Below are positions 35,384 through 47,827 of a stretch of DNA of 64,000 nucleotides, in pieces. The DNA is taken from assembly GCA_013400155.1 (NCBI GenBank), contig VXBM01000026.1, positions 31,542 through 95,541 of the forward strand. Direction: 5' to 3'. The notes beneath the pieces are model-generated. The model worked only from the letters and a program-made list of their open reading frames with translations. It made no database searches and was not told the origin of the DNA. A program made the translations under genes and the position numbers. How positions within the stretch are numbered: the first letter of the stretch is position 1; each line of letters opens with the position of its first letter. The DNA is from Helopsaltes ochotensis. Its lineage: Eukaryota; Chordata; Aves; Passeriformes; Locustellidae.

Positions 35384-38300
35384 GTAAGTAAAACAAAACA
35401 GCTAAAAGTAAACACGAGTCTCTAAAGATGTGAGTTATTTGGGTTTAGTCACATGGCATGATATTTGTGGGGGGTTTTTTCCAACTAGATTAGTATGGAC
35501 ACCCTCACTCTCAAACTGATTTCAGAGATCTTTCAGCACTGCATGAAAGCATATTGTTTAGAAATCACATTTGTTGTGTAATAAAGGCCACATCCACTGA
35601 CTTCACTAGAGATTCTCTCATTGATACAAAAAGAGAATTTGCTATTTTTGTAATGGTTTCACAATTTTTCTAATAGCTCTGTATTAATTAATTGCTATTA
35701 AATGGATGAATTGTTAAAGAAGACTTAGAAGGTATTGTCACAACTTGGCTAAATGGATTGCTATGAAGGTGCCTTATAGCTTATTGCTGCAGACTAAGTA
35801 ATATCTAGTGGTTTAATGGTATGAAAGCTTGTAAATGTCCTAAATTCAAAGGGCTGGAAAACTACTAGGTACAATAAAGGAAGTGTTGAGGGGGCAATTC
35901 CCATACCTGCATAAAATGGCTGAGTAGAGAGAAAATATTATTTCTAAAATTTTAATTGCATCAGTACAGTCTTAAAATAGCTATGAATAGCTTTTGTGAT
36001 TAGTGACACAAATATAACACTTTACTGTCTTATGGAGAACTAATGAAACATTTGCTGCACTTTCCCAAGGTGCTTAAAATGCGTGGTCCTGCCTGGATTT
36101 GGGTGACCAACTTTCCACGTGCAGGGCTGTTATAATGCCAGGCACACTCAGAGGTTGATCCTGCCCCACCTGCTCACTTGTTTCCAGTTGCTGAAGCACC
36201 AGGGGCTCCCCCAGGGTGACAGGGCAAGGTTACCCAGCCAGGGGCCATCACACACCCCTGGCCAGGCTGCAGGGCATCCGAGGCACCTCTCCCCCTGGTC
36301 CCAGTGGATGAGGCTGGCAGAGAGCTGTGGACAGGGCCCTGAGGAGACCAATCGTCCTGAACACAGTTCATCTTAAAAACAGCCTGCAGTTATGTGAGCT
36401 TTTTTTCATCAGAGGTCACCAAAATATGGGGAAGCTCCACATTTCTGATTCAATTTTGGCTGTAAGAAACAGCTGTTTTTCCATTACTGTTTTTTTCACC
36501 CATATAGCAATCTTTTCTCTGTATCTGTGAATCCCTTCACAGATATTTTATTTATAGGCTATTTCAGATGGTTTGTTGTGGGATAAGCTCTTGGCAAAAT
36601 TTCTTATAATTTGTTCCCAGAGGTATTGACCTTAAGATAGACATATGAAGACATCTTTCATCTGGGTGTGCTTTTGTAAGGCTTGAAGTGTTATTTCAGG
36701 GTGAACTAATCCAAGCTCTCTAAATTAATTTTCATCTGGCACCTCAGCCATTTTGATACTTTGTCTTCTCTTTCAGAAAGCATTAGAAAAGTGATATTTT
36801 CCAATGACCTTTCTCTTTCTATTTTGTTTTACCTCAGTAGGCTGTTCAAAGGTATAGGTCACAAATGTCTTAGAATAATATACAGCTATAAGGAATGCTG
36901 CCAACTATAAATACAATACTTCAAGTCATCATCCCACAAATGTGTGCCAAGTATAATATTTACTACTGTAAGAATCCCATGACTGCAGGTCAGATAAGAA
37001 ATTTGTTTATTGTGAATAGCATGAAGGACTAGTGTAACTTCAGTGAGAAGAACTATTTGTGCAGATTCAGTAGCCAACACAGTAGTTTCATCTATTGTCA
37101 ACTTTTATTAAAATTGAGGCATGAGCCTGTTGCATTGTTAAGGATGCCCAAATGTAAGTTTTTGTCATTATCAGTCTGCAGTATTTGTGCATATATTTAA
37201 TTGTATATTAATTTATCTAGGGCATTGAGTTGTCTTTCCCAGTGACAGGATTCACATATATAATTTTGAAAGACTTTCTTAGATAAAAAAGTGGAAAAGA
37301 GACTCCAGAAGAAACAAATTTCAATTCTTGCTCTCTATTCTGACACAAGAATTATGTTAAGTAGACAGGCATCAAACTCTACCAGACCATCTGGGGAAAC
37401 TCATGCTCCTTTACTGGACCTGTCCATGAAAATGCCTTTACTAAAAATTAAGAGCTGTAGAGTCAGTCTGTTCCAGGAAGCCATGCAGTGTCTACCTCCT
37501 CTGTGGCACTGTAAGGAGGAAAAGGGTAATATCTTCGGTAACTGTCTCCCAAAACCTGATATCCTAAAAGCTTTATAAATCAAACTGAAGTACTTCGGTG
37601 GGGTTTAATTTCATTAAGTGATTCTGGAACAAGATTAATTTAGTCTTGTTTCTTTATTCACGTGTCAGATGTGAATCATCCCTAAGATCTCTGCACGTAT
37701 TAATCATGCATAAGTATTCACCAAATGGTTTGAGTGAAGAACTGTTATAGGAGACGTGGTTCACAAACTGTGTGTTACAATTACTATTTGTAATTTACCT
37801 CTGGCATATGGTCACATTGCTTCTGTTCTCTCACTGGTTTGGTGAGAGAAAAAACCTTTTAACAGAGAAATCACGAGTAGAAAACACCAATTTTGGTACA
37901 AAATTCCTGAGCTTTTGAAGTTCATAAATACTGTCACAGATTTTCAGTACCTAAGTATTACTGAAAAATTAATGGCACAGCCCTTGAGATTTGCAACATA
38001 TTGATTTTAAGTAATTAATTTGCTTATGTCTGTGTGAGCCTCATTTTCAACAGTGAACTTGCTCCACTTAAAGTTTTGAATACGCTCAAGAATGATTGGA
38101 AGGGTAATGAAATCGTCAAAGGTGACTTAATTAACTACTGTCTGCATTTACATAGAGTAACAAATTTGGTATAGCTAGAGTTTTTTAATTTTTGATAGAG
38201 TCATCCTGGGTCCTGGAGTGCTAAAATACATCAGAATGTCTCTCTAAAAATGTGTTCAGAACACTTGACAATATTCAGTTAGGGAATCTGCACTGCCTTG

Positions 38301-41300
38301 TTTATGTTAACTGCGTGGAAATGCATGTTATTTTTACAACTGATTGATTTGTGTGGAACTTCCTACACTGTCGCTGTGCAGGAAGATAAATAGGATGTGG
38401 TACTTGAGACCTCTTAAAGAGCAGAGTACTGGAAAGAGCCTTTCCATTTTCATTGGAGCAGCAATGTACCAAGCTCAAACTTTAGGATTTTTGGCACAAA
38501 CCTTCTAGATAAATGAGGAAAGCATGTGTCCTTCAATATTTAAGTTTGGAATAAGGTCCCATTCTCTTCTCCTCTGGACACTTAAAGACCAGAAAGGGAA
38601 TTGACTAAACTCTGTGTGTATGATGAGGGAGAGTAACCTTGAAAATATGCAAAACAGAGGAGTGTCATATTTAACTGGCAGGTTTTCAGTTCATTTTGGG
38701 TGCCTGACTTGTATACAAGGTAAGATTGATGTGCTGTGTTCTTTGCCAGCATAACTTTAGGTAGATATATACCAGCAAATAACCCAGACGTGGCTTATAT
38801 ATGTAAAATGAAACCAAGAACTTTAAATCACATCCAAAGTATGCCAGACTGAGGGAATAATTAATGTGGTGCTTTTAATCTCAGCTATTTTCCCAGTTCC
38901 CAGGGAAGTTTACAAACAGGGAAGACATTGAGGGTCTTGATCTGGGAGATAATTCCCTCACAAAGGCAGGATATGTGACCCAAGGCCTGGCCAAGTCGGC
39001 TGCTCAGCAGGGGCACAGGTGACTAGGAAGATGCGGAAGGTGAAAAGAGCATGTTCCTCAGGGCAAGGGAAGGCAGCTGTACCCAAAGAGGTCCATGCTT
39101 GTCCTGCATTCCCCTGGGTCCTCTGCTGGGCCTCAGAGGAGGTGGAGTGAAACGCTGATGCAGGCAATGTTGTCTGGAGAAATACCAAGATCTTGCAGGG
39201 GTATCTCTGCTAGCAGTTCCTGCCACACCTCAGTGTCTAAGAGGAACTGCTTTGCTTTGGGGTAGTACTTTTCCCTCTGTGTTCTCAGGGAGTTATTTTG
39301 GTATAGGCATCCCACTTTGAAAGAAGAACTGTGGCATCAAACTGGGGATGGGGACGCATGGGAGAGAAGTGTTCAGGAAAAGAATCCATCTGGTGTATTT
39401 GGGAAAGGCATGCAGAAAGTGCATAGCAGGCTTTCTGTGCCTTTGTAGAACTACATTTCTTGATTTAAACTATTCATCTGTGTCTACAACTTAAATGCAA
39501 GTGCTGAGGGGTATATCAGAGGTGGGAGTAACTGGTAAAACTTGTGGCTACAGTAGCAGCATAATGCAACAGGCTCAAGCTGTCAGGACAACTCTGTGAT
39601 TCAGTGCAAACCAGATAAAAAATAGCCTTATTACGCTTCTCAAGAAGTGCAAATGATCTGTGATGAGGCTGGCAACCTAAAACATCTGTGTTACCTCTCA
39701 GGCCCAGCTATAGGTAGTGTCAGGCCAGATGAAGTCATTAAGCCCTATATTTCAGAACAGGTTTGATTTTCCTTGCTTTGTTTTAATATCCTTAAAAAAG
39801 GTATTAGATTTTCATTCATTTAAACAATTGAGGAGGTGTCTCACCTTTCTATCTGGACACATTTTCCCACAACTAAGTGCATCATCTAGCTGAGAGCTGT
39901 GTGTAAGTCTCATAGCTACCTTAAGCACCTTTAATCCTATACATATTCTACTTGAATATTTAAGCTATGAAGGACAATCTAATATCTGTCTGTTGAGCCT
40001 ATGAGTCTCTGTGCAAAACCTTGAAACATTACAGCAGTGAGCTTGACTTGTGAGTGAGGATTGTCATGTCTGAGCAGGTGAAATGGGTTGATTAATAAGA
40101 CTCCCAACTCAAGAATTAAAATAAAGCCACTGGGCTGATGAGCTGGAAGAAGCAGGCTTGTAAAACATGGGGGAGATACTAATGTGTCAAGGGAAAGTAG
40201 CTTGAGACTCTCATCAGATAGGTAGTACAAAATGTATAACATCTGAGGCATTACCAGGAGCCTTTTAGATGTGGGGGAATATCTGAGGTCTTGTGCCTCA
40301 TCCAGCTGTTTCAGTGATAAATGTTTCTTGATTTTGGATCAAGATTTTGAGTAGTTTCTCATCTCTCCTTTCAGCCTAAGAAAAGCTTTTCTGAGACTGA
40401 GAAACATGGGGTTACTCTTTTTCCCTTCCAAATCCCCTGTGAGCATCACACTAAGTGTGCACTGTGGGATAACATCATCTTCTTCCTGATCAAACAGGGC
40501 TAAAGTAGATTGGGGGTTTGGCTGGTTTCTGTACAGGACAGACTTCATCCTTGTCAAGTGGAAGAACTTGAGCTTTGTGCAGGGCCTTAGCGTGCCTAAA
40601 TTCTCCATGCACACCATTCTTGTGTGCATGGCAAGACAGCCAAGCCCCGTGAACTTCTACTCTATGAGCTTGTTCCTGCTTCTTTGCAAAGGGTGAGTGT
40701 TCAGTGTCCTGGCAATTGTCCCACTAGCAGGTGTTTCCCATCGCTTCCCTCACAGAAAGCAGCCTCTGCTATATGGGGAAAGAAGGGAGCTGTGAAGTAC
40801 AAGTTTAGCACATGAGGGAACAGCATTTCTCACAGTGTAGCAGGGTAGTGAGCTCTTGATAAAACTCCCAGCAGTGATAGATCTGATTTCCTATGTCAGC
40901 CCTCTATTCTGACCTCTTGCTGAGGAAAGGAGAGGGCTTCCCTTGGCTGGCTCGCCCTCCTGTCATCAAGAAACCAATTTCTGCCACCTGGTTTGATGGC
41001 TGTGGGCCCAGGACAGATTACCATCTTCACTCTATCCCTATCTTTCTCTCTCTTGCCCTCCTCATGGAGTCTTCTTTTGATCATCTTTACCCCTTTACCC
41101 TCCTTAATTAAAAAAATACAAGCACACACGCAAAATCTCTATTCTGACACATTCTATCTTCCAGACTACACATACATCCTCCATGTTAATTCTTTAGAGG
41201 TTAATAGGTTCTCTTGCAAAATTTCACTCCCTCTCCTCACACTTGTCTTTCCTACTCTGCCATATGTGTCCTAAAATCTGCCTTTCAGTTTAGGACTTGT

Positions 41301-41584
41301 TAATTTTCCAAGCAAAAATTTAGCTCTGAAAGCTACATCATCACAACATCCTGCACTTAAATCATCTGAGTATGGGAGAGCATAAAAGAGACTTTGCATG
41401 TTTTCTCTGCCTGTGGTGATGCAGTAGGAATGCAATAGGCTTCTCACAGACAATTAGGACTTCCATTGCTTAGCTCCAATGTAAATCAGATTACATGCTC
41501 AGGTAATGGATTACTTGTCCAATTACTAGTTGTGCTCTTCATGGGATCCAATACACAAGCCTAGACAGGCCTTCATTGCTGGGA

Positions 41585-42219
41585 TGTTGGAGTCTAGGGC
41601 ATGTGCAAAACCCCTCAAACTGCCCTGGGGGGTCCGAGACCCTGGCTGGGACCCCAGGAAAGCATTGCCTTTGACCTTAGTCCATGGAAAAAACTTCCAA
41701 CAATTGTAGATGAATTGAAAACAACAAAGATGTGAAATAAATAGTAGTTTAGTTTGTCACAGGGTGAAAATTTGTAGTTTTGGGTTTATTAGAATGGAAG
41801 TAGATAGGAGAAAGATGGAGAATTTTGGGTGGTGTCTCATGTTCTTCTTCTCCTTCGACTCCATCTTCTGCTGTGACAGTGGCACAGAGACATTGGTAGA
41901 ATGGATTTGATGTAGAAATTGCATGTCTAGAATAGGTAGTGATTATTGGCACATAATTGTAAACATAGTATGTTTTAAGAGTTAATTGGGTTAGAAACCT
42001 TTAGAACGACCTTGGTTCCTCTCTCCTCCCTCTCTTTTTTCTCTCTCGCTCTTGCTCTCGACAGCCATGGGGGTCAGCACCCTCAGAACTTCAGATAAGA
42101 ACTAGAATAAACATCATTAAGAATGAAGCTGCGAGTTCCTTTCATCTTTTAAACCCTGGTACAGGACTTTGTGAAGAAGATACCTCTAATTAGGGGGTTC
42201 TTGGAAACCAATTTCGAGA
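41585..42219 (+). mobile_element. solo LTR of an avian endogenous retrovirus (ERVL-like, tentative)
   Basis: About 635 bp starting TGTTGGAGTCTAGGG and ending near TTTCGAGA. The exact pentamer CTGGG flanks it on both sides (41579-41583 and 42220-42224; allowing one mismatch, CTGGGA/CTGGGT), consistent with a target-site duplication. An AATAAA at 42106-42111 near the 3' side and a pyrimidine-rich tract (42017-42060) fit a + strand R/U5 organisation. No gag, pol or env sequence adjoins it, so this is a recombined solo LTR. I recall this LTR type from passerine genomes; the class is uncertain because the 3' terminus lacks a clean CA end. Confidence 0.65.
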
Positions 42220-45040
42220 CTGGGTGATATTTTGAATGCAGTCATATATGTCAAAATATGCCAAAGACTTTTTGTTAATGTCCATAAAAGCTTTGACTTT
42301 GAAGCCACTGAAGTCAACTCATTTTCCTCTCAGTTCAGAGTTAAATCCAAATATATTTAGATGTGCACAGGTTGCATTGTTAGAAAATGCTTGCTTCTTG
42401 TCCTATAATTTCTGAGGCTAAAACAAACCCTGTGTAATTTTTGCAGTTTTTGCTTAATGCTCTGGAAGTTCTGTTTCTTCTGCATATATCTTTACAATGT
42501 AAAAAAGCATATTGCTATAATAGCTATACCTGGTACACAATATCTAAACAAAAACCTGCTAGAATCTGCTGTTTTTCTGATTTCTCCATGATACAGAATT
42601 CATCCAGTTATGAGATAACACATCTCTACAAGCAGCAGAAGATATACTAATGTGCAATAAAACCACTAGTAAGAGTAAGGAATCCCATGCGAATACTTCT
42701 AGAGATTATATATTTGAGAAAAGTATACTTATAATTGTTTTTTTAAATCAGTCCAAGTAATTTTATCAATATGGTAAGTCAGCACTCATTAGTCTTTGAT
42801 TGGAATGAGCATGTGCATGAGAAGTTTCTTGTAAGTCATGACAAAAATATGCCAGTCTGATTTGTCAGAGAATGGATGTAAATAATGCAATATCCCCCAC
42901 TTCTTTTTTCTAGCTTTATTTTTTCTTAAAATGTAGAAACATGTGCATCTTTTAATTTTTTTTTTTTTTGGCATGGATTTACAATAAACCAATATTCTTT
43001 TTTTATAAAACATCACTTAAAAAGATGGTCTGACTATATATTTTATTAGCTAATAGACTTGAGAAGAGGGCTAGGAGCTGGGCCACTGAAGGTAGTGAGA
43101 GGATACAGCATCAGCAAGGACTGAGTCATTATTTCCTTTTTTTGGATAGAATAAAGGACAGAAACAATTTTTCCTGATGAAATCGGACCACTCAGGTATT
43201 TCTGTATAATTACTTAGAAGGTGTCATAGGCCTCCCGACTGTGCTCTGAAAGACTCATATGCAAGCCAGCTCCATGAATTACATCAGTCCAGTCTTGTGC
43301 AAAACCTGGTAACCTCTACCAAGAGCTGAAATATAGGATTTTGTGTTCAGCCTTGTGCTAATTTGGTTGGGCATTTCTTGGCTACATCTGGTTCAGAGCT
43401 TGGCCAGAACAAGCAAGTGGCTATCTGTATCTTATGAAGTAGAGATGAAAGGCAAACAAGGGCCTGCACTGCTGGGGGTGTGAAATTGTGTGGTTGGGGG
43501 GGAGATAATTCATAAGCTTTCTGATAGTGAAAGTCGGAGAAACCTTTCTTTTCTATATATTCAGGCAGCAAGAATAAGGAATGTTGTGGGTTATGCTCCT
43601 CATGTATGTCTTTTAATGTGATTCTGTTGTGTTATGCCGATTTATATAGGCTGAAGTCTAGGAATGTCAGTGATTGATTCAAATTATAATATAAACAGGG
43701 GAGGAAGTTGGTGAAATCTGGAGTTATTTAGGGAAGGGCATCCTTAAAACTGTGTTGCAGTGGGAGGTTGGAGACATGAGCATCTGCTCTGTGGACAAAT
43801 TTAGTTATAAACCCTGGTTCCCTTATAGTCAATGGAGCATACCTATCAAATCTGGGCCTTAGTTCACTTTCTCTCCATGGAGGAATTCCGTCTTGTTTGA
43901 GCAGAACTGGAATTTTGACAGACATGCTTGATTAGAATAAATGGAGTGTTCCTGTCAAATGCAGGGGACTAATGAATCCATTGGTAAGCTCCATTAATTT
44001 CAATACAGTGCTAAACATGTTAAATGTTATAAGAGAGAGGTTGCTGTGTATGTGCACTTTCCAATTTTTTCAATGCCAAATTCTAGCTGATTTTAGGTTC
44101 CTTTTTAGTTGCCATAAAGCATGAGTGTAAACAGTGTTTTCATGTTTAGAAAGGTAAATAAGCATCTGTTCTGTGGGTATAAAAAACAGGAAAAAATAAT
44201 CTAAAAGTATATTTTTAGTAGGACTTCCCATTCAAAAGTGGTTTCATTTAGTACCTTACTTTTCAGAAAAGTTGTTTCAGGCCCAGAAAAAATCTTTGCC
44301 AATTTTCATCACAGAACAATATTTGCTTTTATACTAATTCTGTTCTCCCTTCCCAATAAGATTTCCATTATATAAGAAAACAACAGCAATCAGCAGCCTA
44401 AGAAACAATGTTATAAACATGATGGTATATTTTGCTTTCTGATTTTATAATGCATCCTTTCTGTGTATTGCTGTTACACACATCACATCAACAAACACTA
44501 ATTTAAACTCCACCTATTTTCAAAAATACTGCTGTTGATAAAATTGGTCCACGGAATTTTAGGAAATGTAAGATTCAACACAGGTTAAGTAGGTGACAAG
44601 CCAAGTGGAAGAAAGTTATAACTGACCGTTCCTCCTCCTCTTAGCACCCTTGTGAGGGGCAGAAGTGATTTGGACAATATGTAATCCCATTTACATCCAT
44701 GAAAGAATGATCTTGTCCTTTCTGTAGCCACACTTTCATACACACCATCTCCATTCTTCACTTTCAACTGGGGCTTGCATCTCAGCAGAGTGCTTGATAG
44801 GAAGTCAAATCTCGCTGTAGGTTTTACAGCAGAGGAATACAAGCAGATTAACCACTCACTCACTTAATCTCTCTTGCTGGGACTTGGTCTTTCTTTAAGG
44901 CTTATCTCCACAGTAAGATAGCTACCATAGTTGGGAAAAAAGAGGCTAGAGATTCATTACACCACTTGCACTGTTCATTGTATATACATCAACATATATA
45001 AGGAATCACAGAAAAACCATAGATTTGCCTTTTATTGGCT

Positions 45041-45068
45041 TGAAAACATCCAAGTTTGGATGTTTTCA
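45041..45068. repeat. 13-bp perfect inverted repeat, 2-base loop
   Basis: TGAAAACATCCAA and its complement TTGGATGTTTTCA with GT between; a perfect hairpin in NOL4 intron 2. Confidence 0.85.
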
Positions 45069-46661
45069 TCAAACTCCACCCATCTGATAAACCTGCTCCG
45101 GTGCACCTGGGTGTAACAGTTTGTGCAGATGTCTGGTTTGAATACCCCAAGACACCACTGGTGTTGTCCCTGGTTATACACTATGAAGAGTTTTTCTCTA
45201 CAAATTTTTAAGTCCCTTTCAGGTAGTGGTGGGCTACAATTAGATCCTTCTTTGCCTTATAACCTACATGAGAGAAATCTATCTCCCTCAACCTTTCCTT
45301 CAAGGTTTCCTTTAGGTTGCAGCTGCTATGATGGTCTGACTCAGAGCCATCTCCTGCTTCTTAGCAGCCTTCTTGAAGAGTGGAGGGGAGTTGTGAATTG
45401 TGAGGGGAAACCCGGGCACATTATTCCAGCTGCTTTCCTACCAGCACTGAGTAGAGAGGGATAATACTTTTTCTTGATCTCCTGGCTATACACTTAAAGT
45501 AGCCAGTATGAGATGTAGTTTGTCTGTGATTGGAGAGTATGCTGTTAGCTCATTTTCAGCTTGGCACCAACCTCTGAGTCCTTTTCAGCAAGGCAAAATG
45601 TCTATAAAGACAGATGCATCCTATGGGATGGGGGGAATGCAATCTTAAATCCAGTAAGAAATGCTTCCTTCTCAAACAACTAAAATCTGTTGTTTCAAGA
45701 TATTGCCAGGTAAAGCAGAGTCTTTAAAATCAACTGGTTCACAAATTGTTTAGCTGTTAGAAAAAATAACATAGGTACTCTGTTGCCCTGATTTTTGCAG
45801 CCTTTCTGATGTGTTTCTTAACTGTTAGAATGAAGTCAGAATCCTCAATGTTTAAGTAGTGCTTTGCCTTTCTCACGCTGGTGTTATCTGTAAGATAGGG
45901 TTTGTTTGGAGAATGGATTAGTAAATATCAGATACCTTTAGATGCAAATTGTACTGATTGACCATCAGCTGGGCCAGTGGAGAGGAGAGGTGTTCACCTT
46001 CTCATCCACTTCCTGGCATGGACCTGAGGTCTACTTAAGAAAGAAAGAATAAACAAAAAGCCCTCTTTTGGGTCCTTAACCTCATTGAGTGTCCTGTGTA
46101 GTTCTTGCTGTGCTGAACAGTCCACAGTACTCCAAAGTACAAAACCACAAGCTTTAGAAGACTATTTTCACAAAACATTCAAGTACAAAGTTGAAATAGT
46201 AAGGCAACCTTCATTACTGCTAATACATCAAGTCATATATCTGTTTATGTATTGTTACAAAAAAAATTAAATAGAACACATAAGACAAGTACTTTTATTT
46301 ATGGCATTGGCTATTTAAAAATGTCTCTCTTCAACTTTTTTTGATACCATTCTACAGTGGGATAGCTGTTATGCATGAATCTTTTAGCTGAAAGGAATTT
46401 AAAGTGAATTGTAAACAGAAAACAACCCCCCTTTTGATATAAGTGAAATTTTGTTCAGTACCAACTGTTAGCCATTAGATGATAAGTAGGCAGATTGGAG
46501 AGATGTTTCTTGAAATCCTGCATAGTATGCAGAACATGCTTTCATTGTGCTTCCTGGCATTAAAAGGTAATGTGCCTTATTTGGAAATATGATGATCAGG
46601 TCTGTTAAATCATGCTCAATCAGCTTACATAATAACAACTATATTTTGTTATTAATTTCAG

Positions 46662-46773
46662 ATTTCAGAGACCTATGCCTTCCTACCGAGAGAAGCGGTG
46701 ACACGATTTCTAATGAGCTGCTCAGAGTGCCAGAAAAGAATGCATTTAAACCCAGATGGAGCGGATCATAAAG
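46662..46773 (+). CDS. NOL4: NOL4 coding exon 3 (37 codons + 1 base)
   Basis: 112 nt, entering in phase 0 and leaving in phase 1. It encodes ISETYAFLPREAVTRFLMSC and then SECQKRMHLNPDGADHK, ending with the G of the next codon. The CSEC/CQKRMHLN cysteine-containing segment is characteristic of NOL4. The acceptor is AATTTCAG; a second AG seven bases downstream (46667-46668) would shift the frame and is unlikely to be used productively. The donor GTAGTT at 46774 is weak at +4 to +6. Residues 140-176 of the assembled protein. Confidence 0.96.
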
Positions 46774-47268
46774 GTAGTTTTAGTGTCAAATAGTGGGATG
46801 TAAAGTAATTTTATTTCTAATACCCATTTATACTTTCCTGGCTTAAGTGAGGGTTCATATAAATTTGGTAGACTGTAACAGTTCAGTAAGTCAGATCATC
46901 TCATTTACTTAAGCTGGAAGGTAGTGAATCTTTTGCTTTCACTTAAGGATGGAGTGTAATGCCATCTGTACCCTCAATAGAAAGATTATTTTATCTGGAG
47001 GAAATAATTTATTTTTCTATGGAAATGTTTGTATGGGAGCATAAGCATAAGGAATAGATAGGGCATATGGGCTGTAGTCATTTAGGGTAGAAGAACTTAT
47101 CAATTTTCAGAGTTTGATCTTGTTTTCCCTTTTTCTTTGGGAGATTTCCGTTTGTACAGTGTTTGAAAATGCAGAAGTTCGAGCTAAATGACATAACAGT
47201 CTGACTTTGACTGCAGAGTAGGCTAACATAGCCTCCACATATAATGCATAATAAATATTTTTTTGCAG
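46774..47268 (+). other. NOL4: NOL4 intron 3 (495 bp)
   Basis: Short intron between donor GTAGTT and acceptor TTTTTTTTGCAG. AT-rich; no repeats or ORFs of note. Confidence 0.92.
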
Positions 47269-47381
47269 ATAATGGAAAACCTCCTACTTTGGTGACCAGT
47301 ATGATTGATTACAACATGCCCATTACTATGGCTTATATGAAACACATGAAACTGCAGCTACTAAACTCACAGCAAGATGAG
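47269..47381 (+). CDS. NOL4: NOL4 coding exon 4 (113 nt)
   Basis: Completes the split Asp codon from exon 3 (G|AT) and encodes DNGKPPTLVTSMIDYNMPIT followed by MAYMKHMKLQLLNSQQDE, matching vertebrate NOL4. It leaves in phase 0 at GAG, with donor GTAAAA at 47382. Together with exon 3 it forms a 225-nt unit that keeps the frame. The segment is rich in methionine and hydrophobic residues and likely helical. Residues 177-214 of the assembled protein. Confidence 0.96.
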
Positions 47382-47721
47382 GTAAAACCTGAAATCTTTT
47401 AAGTTTGGTTTTTTGTTCTCCTATGTTTGTTTGTACTTGTCTTTGAGGTAGCTAGGAAACTGAAGATGATTGTTGATCCCATCTTTATAATTTTGTTGCT
47501 GAAACAGTCAGTCTAAAGCCAAGGCAGAGTTGTTTTCAAGCAGTCAGATTGAGAGAAAATATCATGATTTATGGCCCCTTCTGTGATTGGGGGTAGGGAG
47601 TTGTACTTTGAATTGCCTGAAGGAACTCTTTCACTGGACCAATGGAAAGCGTGATGTGGGCAGCGTGTTCACTCGAGGCTTAGTTCTGTGCTCAGCAGTG
47701 ACTTCCATTGTCTGCTTTTAG

Positions 47722-47827
47722 AAACCAGTACCATCAACAGCTGAAATGGCAGCCATGGTGTTCTCAAGGGTAGGAACCACGATGCAACACATTGTCCTGA
47801 CAGTGATGAAAGTCCTGGCAACATCAG
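47722..47827 (+). CDS. candidate unannotated NOL4 exon (106 nt), hypothetical
   Basis: Preceded by a good polypyrimidine tract and acceptor (CCATTGTCTGCTTTTAG at 47705-47721) and ended by a plausible donor CAG|GTGAAA at 47828. Entering in phase 0, as after exon 4, it reads KPVPSTAEMAAMVFSRVGTT and then MQHIVLTVMKVLATS plus one base; the frame stays open for about 50 codons past the acceptor. It leaves in phase 1, the same as exon 5, so it could substitute for exon 5 in frame; joined to exon 5 it would give an immediate TGA. An internal donor at 47770 (AGG|GTAGGA) would define a 48-nt in-frame exon. I do not recognise this peptide in known NOL4 isoforms; it may be a chance exon-like sequence. 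Confidence 0.35.

Larger units (their letters stand above)
35384..46661 (+). other. NOL4: NOL4 intron 2 (11.3 kb)
   Basis: Bounded by donor GTAAGT and acceptor TTTCAG at 46656-46661. Mostly AT-rich unique sequence. It holds a somewhat GC-rich patch at about 36080-36380, another at about 38880-39330 (both without recognisable genes), a solo LTR (41585-42219) and a 13-bp inverted repeat at 45041-45068. No convincing additional exon was found. Confidence 0.88.

Noticed and set aside
36080..36380. GC-rich patch with short ORFs on both strands in intron 2
   Set aside because: No splice-site pair in phase with NOL4, no recognisable protein and no repeat family I can name; left as unexplained intron.
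38880..39330. GC-richer patch with several 60-76-codon ORFs
   Set aside because: The ORFs are short, overlapping and without homology, and no poly-A tail or target duplication suggests a processed pseudogene.
46662..46773. Alternative acceptor 7 bases into exon 3 (AG at 46667-46668)
   Set aside because: Would shift the frame; the upstream acceptor reproduces the conserved protein exactly.
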